From: JAKOQB01 sp036824465
Lineage (GTDB): Bacteria > Pseudomonadota > Gammaproteobacteria > Burkholderiales > Burkholderiaceae_F
Length of the DNA: 5,250 bases
Assembly (NCBI GenBank): GCA_036824465.1
Contig: DAITAC010000175.1
Span: 1 to 5,250 of the forward strand
Reading direction: 5' to 3'
The position numbers and the translations under genes were made by a program. Shown here in pieces: positions 1-5,250 of the stretch. The notes below the pieces were generated by a model. It was given only the letters and a program-made list of their open reading frames with translations, was not told where the DNA came from and made no database searches. Position 1 is the first letter of the stretch. Each line of letters starts with the position of its first letter.

Positions 1-2
1 TG

Positions 3-53
3 CCGCTGCTGGCGGAAATTGGCGTCGGGGCAAACTGGGACGAGGCGCATTGA
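3..53 (+). CDS. 3' end of an unidentified upstream gene (5' truncated by the window)
   Basis: The reading frame starting at base 3 is open from the window edge to a TGA at 51-53 and reads PLLAEIGVGANWDEAH. Most of its codons end in G or C, as in the transporter genes downstream, and the peptide looks like a natural C-terminus, whereas the other two forward frames are arginine- and glycine-rich. Only 16 residues are visible, so no family can be assigned. It lies on the same strand as the ABC transporter, with about 266 bases between its stop and the binding-protein start. That gap is long for tight operon membership but does not exclude a shared transcript. The coding call is moderately likely; the function is unknown. 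Confidence 0.4.
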   Translation, partial: PLLAEIGVGANWDEAH

Positions 54-236
54 CAAGTAGCGTGCATGCCACGAGCGGTCTGGCGACCACGAACATCAGG
101 AACGCCCCGGGCCGCAAGCCTAAACCTGCGCGACGTCACCAGCCGGCGGCTTGCGTACGGAGCCCTCGAGATCGAGCGCTGGCAACGTATCGAGCGCGAA
201 TTCGACGCGCCTGCACCAGCCGAGCGCGCGCGATAA
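50..236 (+). pseudogene. Possible short coding remnant with a frame switch near 110-120
   Basis: A TTG at 50-52 overlaps the stop of the preceding gene (TTGA). The frame it opens uses mostly G/C-ending codons up to about base 118 (19 of 25 by hand count). After that, the coding-like signal moves to the next frame: from 120 to the TAA at 234-236 it reads 38 residues beginning LNLRDVTSRRLAYGALEIER and ending in AERAR, with acidic/basic helical character. Joining the two parts would need a single-base shift. An alternative is an intact 56-codon ORF from the ATG at 66-68 to 236, but its first third has poor codon usage. I do not recognise the protein. It could be a decayed gene tail, a sequencing error in a small gene, or chance. 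Confidence 0.22.
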
Positions 237-303
237 TGCGCACGAAGGCGCCCGCCTGATAACAAGCTCGATTCACCCGAACGCGGCAACCGTCCGCGCG
301 GTC

Positions 304-313
304 AGAGGAGGAG
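304..313 (+). promoter_or_regulatory. Strong ribosome binding site for the substrate-binding protein gene
   Basis: AGAGGAGGAG lies six bases before the GTG at 320. It is purine-rich and close to the ideal Shine-Dalgarno sequence. It fixes the start of the binding protein at this GTG and suggests this first gene is translated at the highest level of the operon, as is usual for periplasmic binding proteins. No convincing -35/-10 pair could be picked out between 54 and 303. Confidence 0.8.
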
Positions 314-319
314 ATCATC

Positions 320-1315
320 GTGCAACGTCATCGATATTCCATCGGGCTCCAGGCGCTTGCCGTGCTGGCGGCGGCCGTACTGACCGTCTCTGTCGCCGCG
401 GAAGAGATCGTCGTGTCGAACTACGGCGTGTCGGCCAACGGCATGCCGTTCGCGATCGCGATGGAAAAGGGCTACTTCAAGGACGAGGGCATCAACGTCA
501 CCGGCATCATCACTTCCGCCGGTGGCGGCACGACGCTGCGCAACATGCTGGCCGGCAACGCGCCCTATGGCGAGGTCAATCCGGTTGTCGTCGTGTCCGC
601 GCTGCAGCAGGGAGCGGACCTGCGCATCATCAGCGACAACGTCTCCACGGTCGCCGAGTTTGTTTGGGCCGTGAAGCCCGACTCGCCGATCAAGTCGCTC
701 AAGGACGTCAAGGGCAAGAAGTTCGGCTACACCAACCCGCGATCCACCAGCCAGGCGCTCGCCAACCTGCTGCTGCAAAGCGTGGGTCTGAAGCCCGAGG
801 ACGTCGAACTCGTCAAGACCGGCGGTTTTGGCGAAGGTGTGGCTGCGCTCGACCAGGGCCTCGTCGACATAACGCCGGTTCCTGAGCCGTTGTGGTCGAA
901 GTACAAGGGAAAGTACCGCGCCGTCGTGGTGGCGAGCACGGCGCTGCCGCCGCTGGGTAACGTCGTTGGCGTCACAACGGCGGAAACCGCCACGAAGAAG
1001 GGCGACTTCATCCGTGCGGTGATCCGCGCCCGTCGCAAGGCAGTGCAGTTCATGAAAGCGAATCCGGACGAGGCCGGCGACATCGTCGCCAAGGCGTACA
1101 ACCTCGAGCGCGACGTCGCGCGCAGCGCCGTGCGCTCGCTGACGACCAGCGTGACCCAGGGCGTGCCGTACTGGGGCGAGGGCCAGGTTCATCTCGAGGG
1201 GCTGAAGCGCATGATCGACGCGCAGAGGGCCGTGGGGGCGATCAGCGGTGAGGTTGACTGGGCGAAACTCATCGATACGCAGTTTCTGCCCAACGACCTG
1301 AAGGCCATCAAGTAG
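320..1315 (+). CDS. ABC transporter periplasmic substrate-binding protein, NitT/TauT (NMT1-like) family
   Basis: This encodes 331 residues with a GTG start set by the strong ribosome binding site just upstream. The N-terminus is a classic Sec signal peptide: basic QRHR, a hydrophobic core at about residues 10-25, and a likely cleavage after SVA (26) or VAA (27). There is no lipobox cysteine, so the protein is probably freely periplasmic. The mature part has the family layout: a first beta strand (EEIVVSNYG), FAIAMEKGYFKDEGINV near 44-60, the glycine-rich SAGGGTTLRNMLAGN near 66-80, and SLKDVKGKKFGYTNPRSTSQ at 126-145, which opens the second lobe. Length is normal for the family. It would capture a small solute and hand it to the permeases encoded downstream. 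Sulfonate, nitrate-like, thiamine-precursor and aromatic ligands all occur in this superfamily, and nothing here picks between them. Family is confident; ligand is unknown. Confidence 0.93.
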   Translation: MQRHRYSIGLQALAVLAAAVLTVSVAAEEIVVSNYGVSANGMPFAIAMEKGYFKDEGINVTGIITSAGGGTTLRNMLAGNAPYGEVNPVVVVSALQQGADLRIISDNVSTVAEFVWAVKPDSPIKSLKDVKGKKFGYTNPRSTSQALANLLLQSVGLKPEDVELVKTGGFGEGVAALDQGLVDITPVPEPLWSKYKGKYRAVVVASTALPPLGNVVGVTTAETATKKGDFIRAVIRARRKAVQFMKANPDEAGDIVAKAYNLERDVARSAVRSLTTSVTQGVPYWGEGQVHLEGLKRMIDAQRAVGAISGEVDWAKLIDTQFLPNDLKAIK

Positions 1316-1332
1316 CGTCGCCGCGGCCGCCC

Positions 1333-2139
1333 GTGTCCGAACGGCACGTGACCTTGCGTCAGGTGCGCAAGGTATTCGCGAGCATCGATCGCGTCGCACC
1401 CGTCGAGGCGCTGGGGCCGCTCGATCTCGATCTCGCGCGCGGCGAGTTCTTCGCGGTCGTCGGGCCGTCCGGCTGCGGCAAGTCCACGCTGCTCGAAGTG
1501 ATCGCCGGATTGACCGCCGTGACCGAGGGCACGGTCGAATTCGAGGGTCGGCCGATCCGCGGCGAGGTCGCCGACGGTGTGGGCGTCGTGTTCCAGGACG
1601 ACGCATCGATGCCGTGGCTCGACGTCGCAGCCAACATCGCGTTCGGACTGCGTCACGCCGGCCTCCCGGCTGCCGAGAAAGCGGACCGCGTGCGCCGCGC
1701 GCTGGAACTGATGGGGCTCGTCGATTTCGCGACCAGCTATCCCGCGCAGCTGTCCGGGGGCATGCGCCAGCGCGTGTGCATTGCGCGCACGCTCGTCATG
1801 AAGCCGCGGCTCATTCTCCTCGACGAGCCCTTCGGCGCGCTCGACCAGCAGACGCGGCTGCTGATGGGTGACGAGATCCTGCGCCTGTGGCGCCAGACCG
1901 GCGCGACCGTGTTCCTGATCACACACGCGCTCGACGAGGCAGCGATGCTCGCTGATCGCATCGGCGTGATGTCGGCGCGCCCGGGCCGGCTGATCGACGT
2001 CGTCACCACCGGATGGCCGCGCGAACGCGACAGCCGCATCGTCGAGAACGAGGCGTTCGGCGCGATCACCGCGCGGCTGTGGAAGACGCTTCGCGCGGAG
2101 TCCCTGAAGGCGCTTGGCGTGCACGCTCCGTCACCGTGA
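1333..2139 (+). CDS. ABC transporter ATP-binding protein, NitT/TauT (SsuB/TauB-like) family
   Basis: This is a 268-residue cytoplasmic ATPase that would power import as a dimer. All nucleotide-binding motifs are intact: Walker A GPSGCGKST at 44-52, Q-loop glutamine at 88, signature LSGGMRQR at 140-147, Walker B RLILLDEP at 159-166, D-loop ALD at 169-171 and the switch histidine at 198 (LITHALDEA). The text after the H-loop (ADRIGVMSARPGRLIDVV) is typical of the sulfonate/nitrate/taurine importer ATPases. The GTG at 1333 is chosen because it lies 17 bases after the binding-protein stop and gives a normal N-terminus. There is no clear Shine-Dalgarno before it, so efficient translation may depend on the upstream gene. 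A second in-frame GTG at 1348 is a possible alternative start. The gene end overlaps the next start by four bases (GTGA). Confidence 0.95.
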   Translation: MSERHVTLRQVRKVFASIDRVAPVEALGPLDLDLARGEFFAVVGPSGCGKSTLLEVIAGLTAVTEGTVEFEGRPIRGEVADGVGVVFQDDASMPWLDVAANIAFGLRHAGLPAAEKADRVRRALELMGLVDFATSYPAQLSGGMRQRVCIARTLVMKPRLILLDEPFGALDQQTRLLMGDEILRLWRQTGATVFLITHALDEAAMLADRIGVMSARPGRLIDVVTTGWPRERDSRIVENEAFGAITARLWKTLRAESLKALGVHAPSP

Positions 2140-2885
2140 AGCGGCAAAACGTCTACCGTCTGCTGATCATCGCGGCGGCGATCGGGTTGCTCGAAGCCCT
2201 CTGCCTCACCGGCGTGATCGATCGCATCACCATGCAACCGCCGCACCAGATCGCGCGCGACCTCGTTCGACTGTTTGCATCCGGCAAGATGAACGGCGCG
2301 ATCCGCAAGACGTTCAGCAACGCGGCGCTCGCCTTCGTGTTGGCGCTCTTTGTTGGCGTGACATTCGCCACGCTTTTGCACGGCCTGCGCACGCTGCGCG
2401 CCACGCTCGATCCGCTGTTCGCGACCTACTACGCGGTGCCGGTTTTCGCCTTCTACCCGTTCCTGATCGTCGTGTTCGGGTTGGGCGATCTGCCGCAGGT
2501 GCTGATCGGCTTCATGCTGGGCGTGGTGGCCGTGATCGTGAACACGTTGAACGGACTGGACCGTGTGCCGCGCGTGCTGCTCAAAACGGCGCGCATCCTG
2601 CGGCTTTCGCGCGCGCGCACCGCGCTCGCGGTCACGCTGCCGTTCGCCGCGCCGCACATCCTGACGGGAGTCAAGCTCGCGGTCGCCTATTCGCTGATCG
2701 GTGTCGTCGGCTCCGAGTTCATCATGTCGCGCGGCGGCGTCGGCTACGAGATCAGCTTTGCCTACAACAACTTCGACAACGCGACGATGTACCCGCTGAT
2801 TGTGCTGATCCTCGCGCTGTCGATCACCGTGAACAGCCTGCTGACAGCGTGGGAGAAGCGGTTGCTGGTACGGAGAGGGCGATGA
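2136..2885 (+). CDS. ABC transporter permease, BPD-type (SsuC/TauC-like), first of two
   Basis: This encodes a 249-residue inner-membrane permease. The GTG start at 2136 overlaps the ATPase stop (GTGA); the same frame stays open upstream to 2013, but that part lies inside the ATPase gene and reads as arginine-rich shadow. About six hydrophobic segments are seen, near residues 8-26, 61-82, 101-117, 121-138, 180-198 and 219-238. The cytoplasmic coupling loop lies at about 150-173 (KTARILRLSRARTALAVTLP), followed by FAAPHILTGVKLAVAYSLIG, which is characteristic of binding-protein-dependent permeases. In this loop the usual EAA glutamate is lysine and the usual glycine is arginine. No good Shine-Dalgarno precedes the start, so translational coupling to the ATPase is likely. 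It probably pairs with the second permease, which is related but clearly different, to make a heterodimeric channel. Confidence 0.9.
   Translation: MKRQNVYRLLIIAAAIGLLEALCLTGVIDRITMQPPHQIARDLVRLFASGKMNGAIRKTFSNAALAFVLALFVGVTFATLLHGLRTLRATLDPLFATYYAVPVFAFYPFLIVVFGLGDLPQVLIGFMLGVVAVIVNTLNGLDRVPRVLLKTARILRLSRARTALAVTLPFAAPHILTGVKLAVAYSLIGVVGSEFIMSRGGVGYEISFAYNNFDNATMYPLIVLILALSITVNSLLTAWEKRLLVRRGR
2872..2879 (+). promoter_or_regulatory. Ribosome binding site of the second permease
   Basis: GGAGAGGG lies inside the last codons of the first permease gene. Its GGAG core is six bases before the ATG at 2882, which supports that start together with the ATGA overlap at 2882-2885. It is the only clear Shine-Dalgarno inside the operon after the one for the first gene. 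Confidence 0.65.
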
Positions 2886-3661
2886 GCGCAGATCTGTCCG
2901 CCATCGTTGAGGCCGGCTCATCGCGCCAGTCATCGTTGCGCGACGCCATCATCCTTATCGTGGCGCTGGTCGCGATCTGGCAAGGGCTGTTCATGTGGAT
3001 CGGCGAGAGTGCGCTCGCCTCTCCGGCGGCCACACTGCGCTACGCCGCCAGGCTCGTCACGAGCGACACGTTCTGGCCGCACCTGCGCGACACCATGCGC
3101 GCGTTCGTCCTCGGCTATGCGCTTGCGGTCGTACTGGGACTCGCGATCGGATTCTGGCTCGGCTTCCACCGCTTCTCGGGCGAAGTGATGGAGCCGATGG
3201 TCGTTGCCGTGTACTCGCTGCCGAAGGTGACGCTCTACCCGGTCCTGCTGCTTGCGTTCGGCCTGGGGATCTCCGCCAAGATCGCATTCGGCACGCTGCA
3301 TGGGGTGATCCCGATCATCCTGTTCACGCTGTCGGCCGTTCGCAACGTGCGGCCGATCCTCATCAAGACGGGACGCGTGATGAAGCTGACGCCGCCGCAG
3401 ATGGTGACCTCGATCCTGTTCCCCGCCGCACTGCCGGAGATCTTTACCGGACTGCGCGTGGGCTTCTCGCTCACACTGATCGGCACGCTGCTCGCGGAAA
3501 TGTTCGCCTCGCAGCGCGGCCTGGGATTCCTGCTGATGAACGGAATCGGCCTGCACAACGTCGAGCTGATCATGGCGATCACCCTGATGATCGTCTTGTT
3601 CGCGGCGAGTGTCAGCACGCTGCTGCTGCACCTCGATCACAGGCTGCACAGGCGGGGGTAG
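2882..3661 (+). CDS. ABC transporter permease, BPD-type (SsuC/TauC-like), second of two
   Basis: This encodes a 259-residue inner-membrane permease starting at the ATG of an ATGA overlap with the first permease. After a polar N-terminal tail of about 20 residues come hydrophobic segments near 21-40, 73-95, 105-128, 134-152, 193-208 and 228-249. The coupling loop spans about 161-187 (IKTGRVMKLTPPQMVTSILF, then PAALPEI). It keeps the FPAALPEIFTGLRVG ending typical of the family but has KTG in place of EAA and a lysine where glycine is usual. The two permeases share layout (VYSLPKVTLYPVLLLAFGLG here, YYAVPVFAFYPFLIVVFGLG in the first), so they look like diverged paralogues. Most importers of this class have one permease gene; two point to a heterodimer. 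It is the last gene of the operon; a possible terminator follows 85 bases after its stop. Confidence 0.91.
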   Translation: MSADLSAIVEAGSSRQSSLRDAIILIVALVAIWQGLFMWIGESALASPAATLRYAARLVTSDTFWPHLRDTMRAFVLGYALAVVLGLAIGFWLGFHRFSGEVMEPMVVAVYSLPKVTLYPVLLLAFGLGISAKIAFGTLHGVIPIILFTLSAVRNVRPILIKTGRVMKLTPPQMVTSILFPAALPEIFTGLRVGFSLTLIGTLLAEMFASQRGLGFLLMNGIGLHNVELIMAITLMIVLFAASVSTLLLHLDHRLHRRG

Positions 3662-3746
3662 GCTGGTCAGACGCATCAGCTTGGGCGGTGTACAAAGAAA
3701 CGAATTGATTAAGGACCGGCTCAGATCGCCTTTGCCGCGAGCTGAT

Positions 3747-3770
3747 AGCCACCGCTTCCAGTGGTGGTTT
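3747..3770 (+). terminator. Possible intrinsic terminator of the ABC transporter operon
   Basis: CCACCGC (3749-3755) pairs with GTGGTGG (3761-3767) around a five-base loop TTCCA, with one G-U pair. The stem can extend by a G-U and an A-U pair at its base, and TTT (3768-3770) then CCC follows. The position, about 85 bases after the last permease stop, and the orientation fit a terminator for the + strand operon. The T-run is short, so it may be weak or Rho-assisted. Confidence 0.45.
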
Positions 3771-3890
3771 CCCAGATTGCGAAAGTAGCAACCGACCCAT
3801 TGCGGGCATGTGCATCTGAGAATCGATCACCTTTGAGCGGGCGCTGCACGTTTCTTCTGAACCGAAAACTGCATACATCACGCTAACGCA

Positions 3891-3960
3891 AAGGTCGTCC
3901 AGGAACTTCATGGAGTGCTCAACTGCGCGCGACTCACAAGAGTCGTGCATGGACGACCTT
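3891..3960. repeat. Nested inverted repeat (outer 11-bp stem enclosing a 9-bp hairpin)
   Basis: AAGGTCGTCCA at 3891-3901 is perfectly repeated in reverse complement at 3950-3960. Inside it, next to the right arm, GCGCGACTC (3927-3935) pairs with GAGTCGTGC (3940-3948) around the loop ACAA, with one G-U pair if read as RNA. The remaining 25 bases (3902-3926) form the other part of the loop. CTTCATG also occurs twice as a direct repeat, at 3906-3912 and 3958-3964. The shape would be a junction-like folded RNA or a cruciform. There is no T-run after it, so it is not an ordinary terminator. Function is unknown. Confidence 0.6.
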
Positions 3961-3999
3961 CATGTCTTCGAACGACCCGGCAGCGTAGGCCCATAGGCA

Positions 4000-4021
4000 G
4001 GCCCGGTGAGTTTGCCGGACC
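4000..4021. repeat. Small hairpin upstream of katG
   Basis: GGCCCGG (4000-4006) faces CCGGACC (4015-4021) with one C/A mismatch and an eight-base loop. No T-run follows in either direction. It lies just before the possible katG control region and may be chance in GC-rich DNA. Confidence 0.25.
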
Positions 4022-4024
4022 GCA

Positions 4025-4079
4025 CTATCGATCGCATTAATAAAACCAATTTCTTCGCTTGGTGCTCAAAGCCTAGACT
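4025..4079 (+). promoter_or_regulatory. Candidate katG promoter with an OxyR-like operator
   Basis: The AT-rich stretch before katG contains CTAT (4025-4028), seven bases, ATTA (4036-4039), seven bases, CAAT (4047-4050). This spacing matches the known OxyR pattern of four quarter-sites (ATAG/CTAT) separated by seven bases. The half 4036-4050 also has the expected inner T and A, agreeing at 7 of 10 specified positions. The fourth quarter-site (4014-4017, GCCG) does not fit. Immediately downstream, TTCTTC (4051-4056) and TAGACT (4074-4079), 17 bases apart, could be a weak -35 and a -10, the geometry expected of an activator-dependent promoter. Transcription would then begin near 4086, about 34 bases before the katG start. 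OxyR control of katG is common in proteobacteria, but this site is inferred from a partial match. Confidence 0.3.
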
Positions 4080-4109
4080 GGGCAGATGAGTAAATTGCAG
4101 ACAGCGAAT

Positions 4110-4115
4110 GGAGAG
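4110..4115 (+). promoter_or_regulatory. katG: Ribosome binding site that selects the TTG start of katG
   Basis: GGAGAG ends four bases before the TTG at 4120 (GGAG core six bases before it). An in-frame ATG lies at 4108-4110, but its G is part of this motif and it has no good Shine-Dalgarno of its own, so TTG is preferred. Confidence 0.6.
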
Positions 4116-4119
4116 AACC

Positions 4120-5250
4120 TTGTCAACCGAATCCAAATGCCCCTTCTCGGGCGCCGCAGTCAACCCCGCAGTGAGCGGGGGAGCCCAAACGAACGCCGAC
4201 TGGTGGCCCAATCAGCTGAGGCTGTGCATCCTGCACCAGCACTCCTCCAGGTCCGACCCGATGGGCGAGGCGTTCAACTACGCCGAGGAGTTCAAGAGCC
4301 TTGACCTGAGTGCCGTGGTCAAGGATCTCCATGCCCTGATGACGGATTCGCAGGCGTGGTGGCCCGCTGACTGGGGTCATTACGGCGGCTTGATGATCCG
4401 TATGGCATGGCACAGCGCCGGCACGTACCGCACCGCCGACGGTCGCGGCGGCGCAGGGGCAGGCAACCAGCGCTTTGCGCCCCTCAACAGCTGGCCGGAC
4501 AACGGCAACCTCGACAAGGCGCGCCGCCTGCTATGGCCGATCAAGCAGAAGTACGGCCGCAAGATCTCCTGGGCCGACCTGATGATTCTCGCGGGCAACG
4601 TCGCGCTGGAATCAATGGGATTCAAGACCTTCGGTTTCGCCGGCGGGCGTGAGGACGTCTGGGAGCCGGAAGAGGACATCTACTGGGGCTCCGAGAACAC
4701 GTGGTTGGGTGACAAACGCTATTCCGGCGACCGTCAGCTTGAGAATCCTCTTGCCGCCGTGCAAATGGGTTTGATCTACGTGAACCCGGAAGGTCCGAAT
4801 GGCAACCCGGATCCGGTAGCCTCGGGCCGTGATGTTCGCGAAACCTTTGCGCGCATGGCTATGAACGACGAAGAGACCGTGGCGCTGGTTGCTGGCGGCC
4901 ACACTTTCGGCAAGGCCCACGGCGCAGGCGACCCCAAGCTGGTTGGCCCCGCGCCCGAAGGAGCTCCGATCGAAGAGCAGGGCTTGGGCTGGAAGAACAG
5001 CTTCGGCACGGGCAAGGGCATTCACACCACCACCAGTGGCATCGAAGGCGCCTGGAAGCCGAATCCCACCAAATGGGACAACGGCTATTTCGACATGCTA
5101 TTCGGCTACGAGTGGGAGCTGACCAGGAGTCCGGCCGGCGCCCATCAGTGGGTGGCAAAGAACGTCAAGCCGGAGCACATGATTCCGGACGCGCACGATC
5201 CGTCGAAGAAGCATCCGCCGATGATGACCACGGCCGACCTGTCGCTGCGC
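4120..5250 (+). CDS. katG: Catalase-peroxidase KatG, N-terminal 377 residues (3' end beyond the window)
   Basis: This is a bifunctional heme enzyme that dismutates hydrogen peroxide and also oxidises donors as a peroxidase, usually a cytoplasmic dimer or tetramer. The frame is open to the last base of the window; the family is normally about 720-750 residues, so roughly half is seen, covering most of the N-terminal heme domain. The TTG start gives STESKCPFSG, the usual N-terminus of the family. Key residues by family alignment from memory: distal Arg94, Trp97 and His98 in RMAWH, Tyr220 in GLIYVNPEG and Met246 (with Trp97 the Trp-Tyr-Met crosslink needed for catalase activity), proximal heme ligand His261 in AGGHTFGKAHG, Trp312, and Asp373 in ADLSLR. 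Ser306 corresponds to Ser315 of the mycobacterial enzyme. No break or missing residue is seen. It is separated from the transporter by 458 bases and probably has its own promoter. Confidence 0.97.
   Translation, partial: MSTESKCPFSGAAVNPAVSGGAQTNADWWPNQLRLCILHQHSSRSDPMGEAFNYAEEFKSLDLSAVVKDLHALMTDSQAWWPADWGHYGGLMIRMAWHSAGTYRTADGRGGAGAGNQRFAPLNSWPDNGNLDKARRLLWPIKQKYGRKISWADLMILAGNVALESMGFKTFGFAGGREDVWEPEEDIYWGSENTWLGDKRYSGDRQLENPLAAVQMGLIYVNPEGPNGNPDPVASGRDVRETFARMAMNDEETVALVAGGHTFGKAHGAGDPKLVGPAPEGAPIEEQGLGWKNSFGTGKGIHTTTSGIEGAWKPNPTKWDNGYFDMLFGYEWELTRSPAGAHQWVAKNVKPEHMIPDAHDPSKKHPPMMTTADLSLR

Larger units (their letters stand above)
3662..4119 (+). other. 458-base intergenic region between the transporter operon and katG
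   Basis: I found no convincing gene here. By hand count, 60-base samples are about 53% GC (3781-3840), 50% (3841-3900) and 43% (4021-4080), against about 70% in the ATPase sample 1441-1500. From left to right the region holds a possible intrinsic terminator (3747-3770), a nested inverted repeat (3891-3960), a small hairpin (4000-4021) and a possible katG control region (4025-4079). A minus-strand ORF at 3950-3612 covers part of it but is not recognised as a real gene. Confidence 0.75.

Noticed and set aside
1323..1330. GCGGCCGC palindrome between the binding protein and ATPase genes
   Set aside because: An eight-base GC palindrome is expected by chance at this GC content. It is isolated and has no second copy or flanking structure that would suggest an operator.
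302..1606. Long minus-strand ORF (434 codons) opposite the binding protein and ATPase genes
   Set aside because: The product is rich in arginine, histidine and alanine, shows no family motifs, and lies exactly opposite two strongly recognised genes. This is the usual GC-rich antisense shadow.
2013..2135. Upstream extension of the first permease frame to an ATG at 2013
   Set aside because: The extension lies wholly within the ATPase gene and is arginine-rich and non-hydrophobic. The GTG at 2136, overlapping the ATPase stop, gives a normal permease N-terminus.
2114..2881. Upstream extension of the second permease frame to an ATG at 2114
   Set aside because: It would fuse a long arginine/alanine-rich stretch, a frame shadow of the first permease, to the second permease. 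The ATG at 2882 has its own ribosome binding site and an ATGA junction.
1737..2933. Minus-strand ORF (398 codons) opposite the ATPase end and first permease
   Set aside because: Low-complexity R/Q/H/D-rich translation with no recognisable domain. It is complementary to genes with intact ABC motifs and membrane segments.
3612..3950. Minus-strand ORF considered as an annotated gene
   Set aside because: It has no recognisable family, no strong codon bias, and an end overlapping the antisense of the permease gene. It is kept only as a finding because its start lies in the inverted repeat.
3881..3970. Integron attC recombination site
   Set aside because: CTAAC occurs at 3883-3887 near the inverted repeat, but no matching GTTAG box follows the right arm and there is no integrase or gene cassette in view.
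3960..4211. Minus-strand ORF (83 codons) across the katG upstream region
   Set aside because: Its first third is opposite the katG start and the rest is unrecognised spacer. No ribosome site or known motif supports it.

Overview
The window looks like a piece of a GC-rich proteobacterial chromosome. The best guess is a betaproteobacterium of the Burkholderiales type, because the KatG sequence resembles remembered Burkholderia KatG proteins and the codons strongly favour G/C in third position. This is inferred from memory of families, with no database search.

Layout, all on the + strand. Positions 1-53 hold the last 16 codons of an upstream gene. Positions 54-319 contain a short, possibly frame-shifted coding remnant and then a strong ribosome binding site. 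Positions 320-3661 are a compact four-gene operon for an ABC importer of the NitT/TauT (nitrate/sulfonate/thiamine-precursor) type: a secreted substrate-binding protein, an ATPase and two different membrane permeases. The last three genes are translationally coupled by 4-base stop/start overlaps (GTGA, then ATGA). Positions 3662-4119 are a 458-base intergenic region of clearly lower GC. It holds a possible terminator for the operon, a striking nested inverted repeat at 3891-3960, a small hairpin at 4000-4021 and a possible OxyR-type control region. From 4120 to the window end runs katG, encoding the N-terminal half of a bifunctional catalase-peroxidase, with the active-site residues expected in this half present.

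How the parts work together: the binding protein would capture a small solute in the periplasm and deliver it to a channel probably built from the two unlike permeases, driven by two copies of the ATPase. The solute cannot be read from the sequence. katG is a separate transcription unit for hydrogen peroxide defence, and nothing visible links it to the transporter.

I do not see a convincing new biological system here. The items most worth a second look are the nested dyad at 3891-3960, the unlike permease pair with non-canonical EAA loops, and the apparent frame switch in 50-236.
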